NCBI GenBank assembly: GCA_015059965.1
Contig: SUZM01000005.1
Span: forward strand, 62,001-126,000
Reading direction: 5' to 3'
DNA length: 64,000 nucleotides
DNA from: Rikenellaceae bacterium
GTDB lineage: Bacteria > Bacteroidota > Bacteroidia > Bacteroidales > Rikenellaceae
Below are positions 32,338 through 40,246 of this stretch, one piece after another; position 1 is the first letter of the stretch, and each line of letters opens with the position of its first letter. Below the pieces are notes generated by a model, which was given only the letters and a program-made list of their open reading frames with translations, had not been told where the DNA came from and searched no databases. The position numbers and the translations under genes were made by a program.

Positions 32338-33219
32338 TTGAAGTTGAAAGTAAATAAGATTCTGGTATCGCAGCCTCACCCGGCCGTGATCGAAAAATCC
32401 CCCTTTTACGAATACGCCAAAGAGCATGAGGTCGAGGTGGTTTACAAACCCCTGATCCGCGTGGTGGGTGTCACCCTGAAAGAGTTTCGCAGCCAGCGCG
32501 TCGAGATCCTGGACCATACTGCCGTTATCTTCACCTCGCGCACCACGGTGGACAGCTTCTTCCACATCTGCGAGGAGGCACGCATCACCGTCCCCGAGTC
32601 GATGAAATACATCTGCCAGACCGAGGCCGTAGCCCTCTATCTGCAAAAATACATCATCTACCGCAAGCGCAAGATCTCCTTCTCGAACGGCAGCTTCACA
32701 AACTTCCTGGAGCTGATCATCAAGCACAAGGAGGAGAACTTCATGCTCGCCCTGAGCGAACCCCACAAGCCCGAGCTGCCCGAGACTCTGGCCAAGCTCA
32801 AGCTGAAGGTCGATCCTGTGATCCTGGCCCGTACCGTGGCCGCCGACTGCTCGGAGGTGGACTTCAAATCCTTTGATCTGCTGGCCCTCTACTCCCCCTC
32901 GGACGTGAAGGCCCTTCTGGAGCATGAGAAGGCCGAGGAGATGCCCCCCGTAGCCACCTTTGGTGAGGGGACACTGCTCGCCGCCATCGATGCCGGATTG
33001 CGTGTCAAAGCTTCAGCCCCCTCCCCCGAGGCCCCCTCGATGGCCAAGGCCGTGGAGATCTACACCTCGCGCCTCGAGGCCGGAGAGGAGATTGACGACG
33101 TGGAGCACAAGACCGACGTGGAGAAGGAGGAGTTCATCCGCACCCAGCAGAACAAGCTCGCCAAGAAGACCCGCGCCCGCCGCAGCTCAACCACGACAGC
33201 AACCACGCCCAAAAAGTAG
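32338..33219 (+). CDS. hemD: Uroporphyrinogen-III synthase
   Basis: HemD closes hydroxymethylbilane into uroporphyrinogen III in tetrapyrrole synthesis. The 293-residue product starts MKLKVNKILVSQPHP and shows the two-domain HemD pattern (FTSRTTVDSFF, LALYSPSDVKALLEH, VATFGEGTLLAAI). It ends in a basic Lys/Thr-rich tail. The start is a TTG, either 32338 or 32344: a TAG stop precedes 32338 directly and no ATG is available. Sequence similarity among HemD proteins is low, but the DUF4271-hemD-rnpA order supports the call. Confidence 0.85.
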   Translation: MKLKVNKILVSQPHPAVIEKSPFYEYAKEHEVEVVYKPLIRVVGVTLKEFRSQRVEILDHTAVIFTSRTTVDSFFHICEEARITVPESMKYICQTEAVALYLQKYIIYRKRKISFSNGSFTNFLELIIKHKEENFMLALSEPHKPELPETLAKLKLKVDPVILARTVAADCSEVDFKSFDLLALYSPSDVKALLEHEKAEEMPPVATFGEGTLLAAIDAGLRVKASAPSPEAPSMAKAVEIYTSRLEAGEEIDDVEHKTDVEKEEFIRTQQNKLAKKTRARRSSTTTATTPKK

Positions 33220-33225
33220 CCTCCT

Positions 33226-33588
33226 ATGAACCAAAGCCTCTCGCGACGGGAGCGCCTGCGCACCCTGGGAGCCATCCGACGTCTCTTCGAGAGCGGCGAG
33301 GGGGGCTTTGTCTATCCGTTCCGCTACCTCTGCTTCGCCGAGGCCGACACCATGCCCTCGGTGCGCCTGCTCTTCTCGGTGCCCAAGCGCTACCATAAGC
33401 GGGCCAACAAACGCAACCTGCTCAAGCGCCGAATGCGCGAGGCCTACCGCCTCAATAAAGCAGAGCTCGGCGAACACTCCGCCTCGATGGACCTCGCCCT
33501 GATCTACTCGGCCAAGGAGGTGCTCTCGTATGCCCGCATGGAGCACGCCATAAAGAAGATCCTTGCAAAGGTGGCCGAAAACGTCTGA
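33226..33588 (+). CDS. rnpA: Ribonuclease P protein component
   Basis: RnpA is the protein cofactor of RNase P, which matures tRNA 5' ends. The 120-residue product has LSRRERLRTLGAIRRLFESG, the central RLLFSVPKRYHKRANKRN and the RNR-type helix LLKRRMREAYRLN. Length is normal. It lies 6 bases after hemD and precedes yidD, the usual partner. The RNase P RNA gene is not in this window. Confidence 0.94.
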   Translation: MNQSLSRRERLRTLGAIRRLFESGEGGFVYPFRYLCFAEADTMPSVRLLFSVPKRYHKRANKRNLLKRRMREAYRLNKAELGEHSASMDLALIYSAKEVLSYARMEHAIKKILAKVAENV

Positions 33589-33731
33589 TCCATGCACGAT
33601 TCACAATTATTTTTCTTTGTGATTTTTACTTGAGGATTTTGACCGTAAATTTGTATCGGTTCTGCCCTCACTCTTTGGTCTGAATTTTACAAACAAATAT
33701 CCCCTTAGAAATATTCCGACGCATAAGCCCA

Positions 33732-33759
33732 ATTGTGAATCGTGAATTGTAAATTGATC
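33732..33759 (+). repeat. Heptad array at the yidD start
   Basis: ATTGTGA, ATCGTGA, ATTGTAA and ATTGATC. The GTG at 33742 lies inside the array. Bases 33608-33735 just upstream resemble the sequence before the 30.2 kb array. Confidence 0.7.
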
Positions 33760-33978
33760 AAACGTCTTATTGCCTGGCCGATGCTGCTGCTGATACGCTT
33801 CTACCAACGCTGCATCTCACCCCTTACACCCCCATCGTGCCGGTTCACCCCCACCTGCTCACAATATGCGCTGGAGGCAATCCGCCGCCACGGCCCCTTC
33901 AAGGGGGGCTGGCTCACCCTGAAGCGCCTTGCCCGCTGCCACCCCTGGGGCGGCAGCGGCTACGACCCAGTCCCCTAA
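33754..33978 (+). CDS. yidD: Membrane protein insertion efficiency factor YidD
   Basis: YidD assists YidC-dependent insertion of inner-membrane proteins. The product shows the full signature [29 protein letters not shown] (in outline), then [26 protein letters not shown] and GYDPVP, with its conserved cysteines. The start is uncertain. GTG 33742 falls in a heptad repeat, TTG 33754 gives [18 protein letters not shown] (74 residues, my choice), and ATG 33781 would give a short 65-residue form. rnpA lies upstream, as usual. Confidence 0.88.
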   Translation: MIKRLIAWPMLLLIRFYQRCISPLTPPSCRFTPTCSQYALEAIRRHGPFKGGWLTLKRLARCHPWGGSGYDPVP

Positions 33979-34081
33979 AGATATGGGAGCCCGATCATCG
34001 GGAAAAGGCCGACTTTGAGCATAAAAGCATATCTGCCCAGAATTTTAGGCGCTCTCATTTCCATATTTGCAGAAATATTGC

Positions 34082-34089
34082 TATATTTG
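34082..34089 (+). promoter_or_regulatory. -7 box for the ATPase-nuclease pair
   Basis: TATATTTG in an AT-rich region; a second TATTTG lies 20 bases upstream. The ATG at 34111 is about 21 bases downstream, so the pair probably has its own transcript. Confidence 0.6.
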
Positions 34090-34110
34090 CGCATATATAC
34101 ACTTTTTTGT

Positions 34111-35406
34111 ATGAAAAAGACGGTAGAATTATCGGTTAGAGATTTTCGGGCCATCAAACACGCCGACATTGCCATTGACGGTATCACCGTGGTTGCCGGT
34201 GTAAACGGATGTGGAAAGAGCACGTTGTCCAAATTGCTCTATTACATCCTTCACGAAACAAATGCCTATGAAAATCTGGCTGTCTCCTATTTTAACAACC
34301 AAGCGCAACCCTATTTCAATCTGCTTGAGCAGATGCAATACCGCGTAATCATGCACAAAGGGTTCAGCTCAATAGGTCTTGGCCGCCATCTGCGCTTTGC
34401 GGGGCTTCCCGGCATGGAGCAAGCCGATTTGTTTATGAATAATGTGAAGGATCTGTGTGACCGATTTTGGGAATACACAAGAAAGACTTCCGGTGATTAT
34501 GAGATCTCCGAGCGATTGGAATGGATTCTTCGCTCCACAACACGCTCCTCGACAAGCCACTCTACCCGGGAGATGCTCGATATGCTTATCCTTCAGATGA
34601 ACGACCTGCTTGATGAGGCTAAGAAGATCAACCTGGAGCGCCCCATTCGCATTCTGAAAAATAATTTGAGTGAAATTTTCAATACCAACTTTCCTCGAAA
34701 CATCGTCCTCAAAGAGTGGGGAGATCCCATCATTGGCGAAGGTGTAAACAATGTTCCGATTCTCCATTCGGTAAAAAAGGTTGCCTACATTGACACACCG
34801 ATGGTCATCGGCATGCCAACCAACTCCCAACAACCCGGATATTGGAAAGAGATCAACACGCTCTTGAAAAATCCTCCCCAACGAGGCTATAAACGTACAA
34901 TCAACGACCTGATCAAGAAAAACATTCAGGGAGATGCTTCGTTTAGTGACGACTTCTTCGACGGTGGTTTCAAATACAAGCGCTGGGACGGCCAGGAGTT
35001 CGATTTGATGGAGTGTGCAACCGGCATCAAGTCCTTTGCCATGCTGCAGTTGTTGCTCAAAAACCGTTTTATTGACGAAAACACCCTGCTGATCATTGAT
35101 GAACCCGAAGCACACCTCCACCCGCAGTGGATTGTTGAGTATGCCCGAATCATCATTCTGTTACATAAACGAATCGGTGTAAAATTCTTCATCGCCAGCC
35201 ACAGTACGGACATGGTATCGGCAATTCGTTACCTGGCCGAAAAAGAGAAGTGTTTGAATTCGCTCGGATTCTATGTGGCAGAAGAGCATACAACGGGTAG
35301 CAGCACCTACTCTTTCCGCTCGCTCGGCCACGATATCGACCCTATTTTCGAGTCGTTCAACAAATCTTTTCTGCAGTTGGACTCCTACATAAACAATCAG
35401 CGCTAA
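34111..35406 (+). CDS. OLD/ABC-like AAA ATPase
   Basis: This is a 431-residue ATPase of the AAA_21/AAA_15 type. The Walker A motif is GVNGCGKS (30-37). A roughly 250-residue helical insertion follows, then a degenerate signature ATGIKS (303-308), Walker B LLIIDEPEAHLHP with D330-E331 and the H-loop FIASHSTDM with H364. The DEPEAHLHP motif is characteristic of OLD-like nuclease ATPases and defence ATPases. No Toprim domain is fused. The next gene starts one base after its stop. Codons are more AT-rich than those of the neighbours, suggesting horizontal transfer. Anti-phage defence is an inference from this architecture. Confidence 0.85.
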   Translation: MKKTVELSVRDFRAIKHADIAIDGITVVAGVNGCGKSTLSKLLYYILHETNAYENLAVSYFNNQAQPYFNLLEQMQYRVIMHKGFSSIGLGRHLRFAGLPGMEQADLFMNNVKDLCDRFWEYTRKTSGDYEISERLEWILRSTTRSSTSHSTREMLDMLILQMNDLLDEAKKINLERPIRILKNNLSEIFNTNFPRNIVLKEWGDPIIGEGVNNVPILHSVKKVAYIDTPMVIGMPTNSQQPGYWKEINTLLKNPPQRGYKRTINDLIKKNIQGDASFSDDFFDGGFKYKRWDGQEFDLMECATGIKSFAMLQLLLKNRFIDENTLLIIDEPEAHLHPQWIVEYARIIILLHKRIGVKFFIASHSTDMVSAIRYLAEKEKCLNSLGFYVAEEHTTGSSTYSFRSLGHDIDPIFESFNKSFLQLDSYINNQR

Positions 35407-35407
35407 T

Positions 35408-35908
35408 ATGGTGACTCCGGAACCCAAATACGAAGAGGGCTGCATAGAGTCGTTTGCCCGGAGAAATCCTCGAATGACGGAGTGTGTGGAGACAATTCGA
35501 AACATCCTCAAAAACGAACATCACAAATCCGGGAAAATGCCCTTTACCGCACAGACCGCATTGAACCTTGATCGCTATGAGCGGGTTCGGGAAAAGAGGA
35601 GCACATCACAAAGTACGGTGGATTTTGTCGTTGGCTTAAGGAACAACTATCTGCTACCGGTTGAAGCCAAACTGGAGGTGGAAAATGTCGAGAACATTGT
35701 TAAGGATATTGCCACCAAAAGGAGACACTCTCTGGATATTTTACGCTCCTCGGAGGGTTTTATTCACCACACGAAACAGATGGTAATTCTCTTGAACGAT
35801 AAAAACTTTTTCCAGAAAGAGCGCAAACTGAGAAATTTGTTGAGAAATAATCCGACCTATTCAATACACAATGTAGAGCGCTTCCATAAGGCCTATTTCT
35901 TGGAATAG
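35408..35908 (+). CDS. Small protein with PD-(D/E)xK-like motif, partner of the ATPase
   Basis: I do not recognise this 166-residue protein as a named family. Residues 71-90 read VDFVVG, eight residues, then LLPVEAKLE. This gives D72 followed by E86-A-K88, the D...ExK arrangement of restriction-endonuclease-like nucleases, with hydrophobic strands on both sides as expected. The rest is basic and helical (KKxxLRNLLRNNPTYS-like segment). It starts one base after the ATPase stop and has similar AT-rich codon use, so the two act together. A nuclease effector gated by the ATPase is the simplest reading. Confidence in the gene is high, in nuclease function moderate. Confidence 0.75.
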   Translation: MVTPEPKYEEGCIESFARRNPRMTECVETIRNILKNEHHKSGKMPFTAQTALNLDRYERVREKRSTSQSTVDFVVGLRNNYLLPVEAKLEVENVENIVKDIATKRRHSLDILRSSEGFIHHTKQMVILLNDKNFFQKERKLRNLLRNNPTYSIHNVERFHKAYFLE

Positions 35909-36026
35909 CCAATTAGCTTTTTCTCCCTTCCGGATCCAATTTGCCATAAGCAATAATTGCGGTACGATTTTCGTTTGTCGAATAAGAGATGCAATAAGAG
36001 TGTTTTTGAATATAATCATGGCGAGT

Positions 36027-37232
36027 ATGAAAGCGATACGTTATAGTGCATTTTTGCTCCTGATAGCTGTGGCGACGGGGTGCAGCAGCACATTTTATGC
36101 CTCCACGGAGAGCTACTCCGATGATCTGTATGGCACACACGACCGCACAGCCATTGCCCGCTACAAGCAGGCGGAGGCCGAGGCGGCACGCGCCGAGGCT
36201 GAGGCCCGCAAAGCTCAGTGGGAGGCCTTAATGGCCGAAGCCGAGGCCAAAGCGGCCCAGGAGGAGTACGAGGAGCTGGGCTACAGCGGAGTCCTGGCCG
36301 ACAGCTACGAGAGTGCCTATGCCCGCCGCCTGAAGGGCTTTCGATCCTTGTCCTACAAAATGCCTTCGTCGTACTACGATTTGCGCTACTCCCCCGAGTA
36401 CCAATATCTTACGGTCTATGACCCGATGAATTACAACATCGTGGTGATGGGCGATGAGGTGTGGGTTGAGCCCAAATACATCTCTTCGATGTTTGGCACC
36501 TGGGGCTCCCCGGGTTTCTCGCTCACCATTGGCTCGGGCGGCTGGTACGGCGGGTTCTATTACGACTGGCTCTGGCCCACGAACTACTACTACTCCTGGT
36601 GGGGCTATCCCCACTACTCGTGGTGGGACTACAACTACTATTGGTACTGCGGCTGGCCGCTCTACGGCCCGCTGTGGCCGACACCCATCCCCCCGCACGG
36701 GCCGCATCATCCCCACTATCCGGGAGGCGGAGGCGGCGGTCCGCACCACCCCGACTATCCCCACTATGCCAACTACCGCCCCGCACCGGGAGGATCGACC
36801 CCGGCAGGCGTAAGACCCTCATCGCCCTATGGCTCGCCACGCGGCAACTACAACTACCGGGGCGGTACCACCATCAGCAACGGGAACAGCGGCAACTACC
36901 GCGGCGGGGCACGCCCCGGCAAGACGACCACCACAAGTGGTGGCAACTACCGCGGCACGAAGTCCGGGCAGTCGGTAGGAAGCAGCAGCTCCACCTCACG
37001 TCCCTCCTATACGGGACCGGGCTCCTCGAACTACCGCTCGAAGGAGGGCAACTCGCGCCGCCAGGAGAACGACTCGCCCTACCGCAACAACAACTCAAGC
37101 GGCAGCAACTACCGCTCGGGGTCGAGCTACAACTCGGGCTCCTCATCTTCGGGTGGCAACTACCGCTCATCGGGAGGCAGCGGTGGCGGCAACTACCGCT
37201 CGTCGGGAGGCGGAAATTACCGCGGAAGATAA
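36027..37232 (+). CDS. Tyr/Trp-rich lipoprotein with NYR repeats
   Basis: This 401-residue lipoprotein (signal MKAIRYSAFLLLIAVATGC) has three zones. An Ala/Glu-rich helix (about 40-90) could form a coiled coil. An aromatic stretch (about 165-220) is dense in Tyr, Trp, Gly and Pro (WWGYPHYSWWDYNYYWY). A long Ser/Gly/Asn-rich tail (about 250-401) has about eight copies of a GNYRG or SNYRS motif. Tails of this kind are low in complexity and likely extended or surface-binding. I recognise no enzyme domain. ATG 36018 is an alternative start. Cation or matrix binding is speculation. Confidence 0.75.
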   Translation: MKAIRYSAFLLLIAVATGCSSTFYASTESYSDDLYGTHDRTAIARYKQAEAEAARAEAEARKAQWEALMAEAEAKAAQEEYEELGYSGVLADSYESAYARRLKGFRSLSYKMPSSYYDLRYSPEYQYLTVYDPMNYNIVVMGDEVWVEPKYISSMFGTWGSPGFSLTIGSGGWYGGFYYDWLWPTNYYYSWWGYPHYSWWDYNYYWYCGWPLYGPLWPTPIPPHGPHHPHYPGGGGGGPHHPDYPHYANYRPAPGGSTPAGVRPSSPYGSPRGNYNYRGGTTISNGNSGNYRGGARPGKTTTTSGGNYRGTKSGQSVGSSSSTSRPSYTGPGSSNYRSKEGNSRRQENDSPYRNNNSSGSNYRSGSSYNSGSSSSGGNYRSSGGSGGGNYRSSGGGNYRGR

Positions 37233-37281
37233 TTTTTCGATTCACGATGCACATTGCGCAATCAGCTCCATGCCTTTGTGA

Positions 37282-37316
37282 ATCGTGAATGGTGAATTAG
37301 GAATGGTGAATTAAAA
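37282..37316 (+). repeat. Heptad array before the FadL-type porin gene
   Basis: ATCGTGA, ATGGTGA, ATTAGGA, ATGGTGA and ATTAAAA end ten bases before ATG 37327. Confidence 0.7.
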
Positions 37317-37326
37317 CTTGACAGAC

Positions 37327-39027
37327 ATGAAAAAAGTTCTACATATCACTCTTGTGATGCTGTTGCTCGGAGGGCTGACACAATCAGCGGCGGCGCAGTT
37401 TGGCTACAGCTTTGGAGGTGAGGTGATGCAGCAGGCGCTGATCTCGCCCGAACAGATGGCCCGCCTGTCGCAGGATCAACACTTCGGCACAGCCCGCTCG
37501 ATGGCCATGGGCAGCGCCTTCACCTCACTCGGAGGTGATATGGCAACCCTCTTTATCAATCCGGCGGGTCTGGGCATGTACCGCACAAATGAGTTTTCAC
37601 TCACACCCATGATCTCACTGGCGCGCTCGTCAAACAGCGCTGCGGAGTACGGCTCGAACAACACCTCACGCTTCGCACTGGCCAACATCGGCTTTGTCTT
37701 CAACCTCTACGAAGGGTCGGGACGTCTGGTGAGCCTGAATATGGGCTTCGCCTACAACCGCACGGCCGACCTGAATTTCAACACCTCGTTTCAGCACGAC
37801 AGCCCCTATAAGGGGGGTGCCGCTGCCCCCTCACTGCTGCGTGCCTGGGCAGGACAGCTCACCTCGCAAGGGCTCTTTCCCGACAGCGAGGGCTTCCTGG
37901 GCTACTACGGACAGATGCCCCCCGACCTGTGGGGTGGCATGTTGGCCTACAACTCCTACCTGCTGAACATCTACGATGACGGCGCCGGCCCCTTCTACGA
38001 GGCCGACCACATCGGTCATAACGCCTCGGTGGGCCACTTCTACGAACTCGAGAGCCGCGGTTCGGTGGGGGAATACGCCCTCTCGCTGGGAGCCAATGTG
38101 GGCAACAAACTCTACCTGGGTCTCAGCTTCGGCCTTGCGAGCCTCTCACAGCGCGTAAACCTCTACTATGGTGAAGACTACCGCTACCTGGGAGCCGACG
38201 GCTCGACAATCCCTGCCGTAAACAGCGCCGGCCAGGAGCTGATCCGCCAGGCCGACTACATGCACTATAACCAGTATGCCGAATTGAACGGCGTGGGCTT
38301 CAACCTGAAGGTCGGAGCGATCTTCCGCCCGATCGAGCCGTTGCGCATCGGTGTGGCCTACCACTCACCCACCTGGTATGCGGTGGACCACGAGTACGCG
38401 GGACAGATGGCCGCCATGGTCTACGACAACGACCTGAATAAGTACAGCCCCTCGATGGTCGATACCGACGGTTCGTGGAACGACCAGGCAGGCGACCGCT
38501 GGGAGATCACGACCCCCTCGAAGCTGATGTTGGGCATCTCCTACACCTTCGGCAAGCGGGGCATCCTCTCGCTGGACTACGAACGCGACTGGTACAACGC
38601 CATCCGCGTGCGCAACACCCCCTTCTGGCTCCCCTCGACCGAAGCCTTCGAGCAGAGTGCCTTCAAGGAGCGCTTTGCCGCCACCAACAGCGTGCGCTTA
38701 GGCGGTGAGTTCAAAGCCACCACACGCTGGGCCCTGCGTGCCGGTGTGGGCTATACCACCTCAATGGTCCGCGAGGAGCTCAACCTCTCGGCTCCGATCG
38801 CCGACCGCATCCTCGACATCTCGGCCGGTATGGGCTTTGTGCTGAGCCGCTCGATGACCCTCGACCTGGCCTACCGCTACAGCTCCACCTCCTGCAGCGA
38901 CTACCGCCTCTTCTACGGCGCACGCGCAGGCGCCGATGGGGCCCTCTCGCTGCTCGATGCCTCGGAACTCTACTCCACCGACTATACACGCCACCACATC
39001 CTGCTCACCTTAGGCTTCCGTTTTTAG
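37327..39027 (+). CDS. Outer-membrane transport protein, FadL/OmpP1-like
   Basis: This 566-residue barrel protein has a signal peptide (MKKVLHITLVMLLLGGLTQSAAA, cut before Q). It carries an N-terminal segment ARSMAMGSAFTSLGGDMATLFINPAGLG, in outline the hatch-like start of FadL/TodX/OmpP1 proteins of Bacteroidota. About 14 amphipathic strands follow, ending in LLTLGFRF with the terminal Phe required for barrel assembly. These proteins move hydrophobic compounds across the outer membrane; the substrate here is unknown. A GC-rich terminator follows at 39099. Confidence 0.82.
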   Translation: MKKVLHITLVMLLLGGLTQSAAAQFGYSFGGEVMQQALISPEQMARLSQDQHFGTARSMAMGSAFTSLGGDMATLFINPAGLGMYRTNEFSLTPMISLARSSNSAAEYGSNNTSRFALANIGFVFNLYEGSGRLVSLNMGFAYNRTADLNFNTSFQHDSPYKGGAAAPSLLRAWAGQLTSQGLFPDSEGFLGYYGQMPPDLWGGMLAYNSYLLNIYDDGAGPFYEADHIGHNASVGHFYELESRGSVGEYALSLGANVGNKLYLGLSFGLASLSQRVNLYYGEDYRYLGADGSTIPAVNSAGQELIRQADYMHYNQYAELNGVGFNLKVGAIFRPIEPLRIGVAYHSPTWYAVDHEYAGQMAAMVYDNDLNKYSPSMVDTDGSWNDQAGDRWEITTPSKLMLGISYTFGKRGILSLDYERDWYNAIRVRNTPFWLPSTEAFEQSAFKERFAATNSVRLGGEFKATTRWALRAGVGYTTSMVREELNLSAPIADRILDISAGMGFVLSRSMTLDLAYRYSSTSCSDYRLFYGARAGADGALSLLDASELYSTDYTRHHILLTLGFRF

Positions 39028-39098
39028 AGGCCAGCCCGAGGAAGAGTGAGAGGGGGATATCCGGGGCCTATTCAGAGCCTGCTTAAAATCAACCGCTT

Positions 39099-39128
39099 CG
39101 GCCGGACTCTTCGGGGTCCGGCCGGCTG
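39099..39128 (+). terminator. CGGCCGGAC hairpin terminator
   Basis: CGGCCGGAC (39099-39107) pairs perfectly with GTCCGGCCG (39116-39124) around TCTTCGGG, followed by GCTGTTTTG. It is a near copy of the terminator at 18032. Confidence 0.8.
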
Positions 39129-39250
39129 TTTTGTGCAGCAGGGAGGATGAGAGACCGCCAATTCACCCATAAAGAGGATGAAAAGCTCTCTTTTTTATCC
39201 CTTTCGTTAAGATATCTGCGATTAAAAAGAGATTTTTCGTTAAAATATAT

Positions 39251-39258
39251 TACCTTTG
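39251..39258 (+). promoter_or_regulatory. -7 box for the secreted-protein pair
   Basis: TACCTTTG preceded by AT-rich DNA (TTCGTTAAAATATAT). It implies a leader of about 195 bases. Confidence 0.65.
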
Positions 39259-39457
39259 TTGTATAGGCGGGACAAACTCGAGGGTTGCCCGCACAGCAAA
39301 CGGATTTCAGAGAGGTGTATTCGCCACAAATGCGGGGTGTTGTCAGCGGGTTCCGCAGATCCCGAAACCGCCACGCGGATAGACGAATCGGCTCCACACT
39401 TCTCCATTTTACTACTAATCCGCCATTGGGGAGTCGGGTGGCAAAAACATTTTTACC

Positions 39458-40246
39458 ATGAAAAAACTTTTTGTGTTTGCCATCTGCATGATGGCTTGGA
39501 TGACCTGCAATGCGCAGGAGTATTTTGAAGGCACGCTCAAGGCACGCAGCTATGAAAAGCATAGCAATATTGTTGTCAAGTTCTCAAAGGGCATGCTGGT
39601 AAATGGTGCACGCGATGCAGAGATGCATATTAAAGGCAAAAAATTGGCTGTGGTTGACAAAACCGTAAATGTACACACCATTTACAACCTGGAAGAGCAG
39701 TCGCTCTATTTCCTCTTCCCCTACATCAAGAAGGCGATTCAAATGCCGACCTCGCACTTCGCGAAGATGACCGCAAACAACGCCACCCCTACCCCGACCG
39801 ATGTTTATAAAACCATTTCGGGGCAAAAGTGCCGCCTTTACACAGCTGAGAAAATCGAAAATGTAGGGGGTGGCGGCACAACAAAAATCAAAAATCAAGT
39901 TTACCTCTGTGAGGACCTGCAAGTTGATCCCGCTCTTGCTCCTTTCGTAACCCCTACAGGTCTTCCCTATCTGGGCATAAAGTATATTATTGACAGCAAC
40001 TCCAGAGTAGGTATAATGACAATGGACTCTCACACTGCTTATGAGGTAAAAGAGGTTATTCCCTGCAGTGTGGATGAATCCCTATTTGAAGTTCCGGCCG
40101 ACTATGAAATAGTTGATGGCACCTCGAACTCGAAGATGCTCGGTGTCTACAGCGAGAACAACAAGGTGATGAAGAAGATGAAGAAGGGCAAGCCTGAGAC
40201 CGAAAAAGAGATTACATTTGATATCAATGAAGAGTGGGATTTCTAA
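39458..40246 (+). CDS. Secreted DUF4412-like protein
   Basis: This 262-residue secreted protein has the signal MKKLFVFAICMMAWMTCNA, followed by QEYFEGTLKARSYEKHSNIVV and strands like those of DUF4412 proteins. It has the late motif PADYEIVD, which in that family closes the domain. A short Lys-rich tail (KVMKKMKKGKPETEKE) follows. The DUF4412 match is by eye and not certain. It overlaps the next gene by 20 bases, so the two are coupled. Codon use is more AT-rich than the neighbouring porin. Function is unknown. Confidence 0.7.
   Translation: MKKLFVFAICMMAWMTCNAQEYFEGTLKARSYEKHSNIVVKFSKGMLVNGARDAEMHIKGKKLAVVDKTVNVHTIYNLEEQSLYFLFPYIKKAIQMPTSHFAKMTANNATPTPTDVYKTISGQKCRLYTAEKIENVGGGGTTKIKNQVYLCEDLQVDPALAPFVTPTGLPYLGIKYIIDSNSRVGIMTMDSHTAYEVKEVIPCSVDESLFEVPADYEIVDGTSNSKMLGVYSENNKVMKKMKKGKPETEKEITFDINEEWDF

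Larger units (their letters stand above)
39028..39457. other. Spacer with terminator and long structured leader
   Basis: After the terminator (39099-39124) there is an AT-rich stretch, a TACCTTTG box at 39251 and then about 195 transcribed but untranslated bases. That leader contains several potential hairpins, for example GCGGG with CCCGC at 39267-39293. I do not recognise a known riboswitch. Confidence 0.6.

Noticed and set aside
34111..35908. Assignment of the ATPase pair to Septu, Gabija or PARIS
   Set aside because: The partner lacks the HNH, UvrD-like helicase or Toprim motifs that define those systems, so I describe it only as an ATPase with a PD-(D/E)xK-like candidate.
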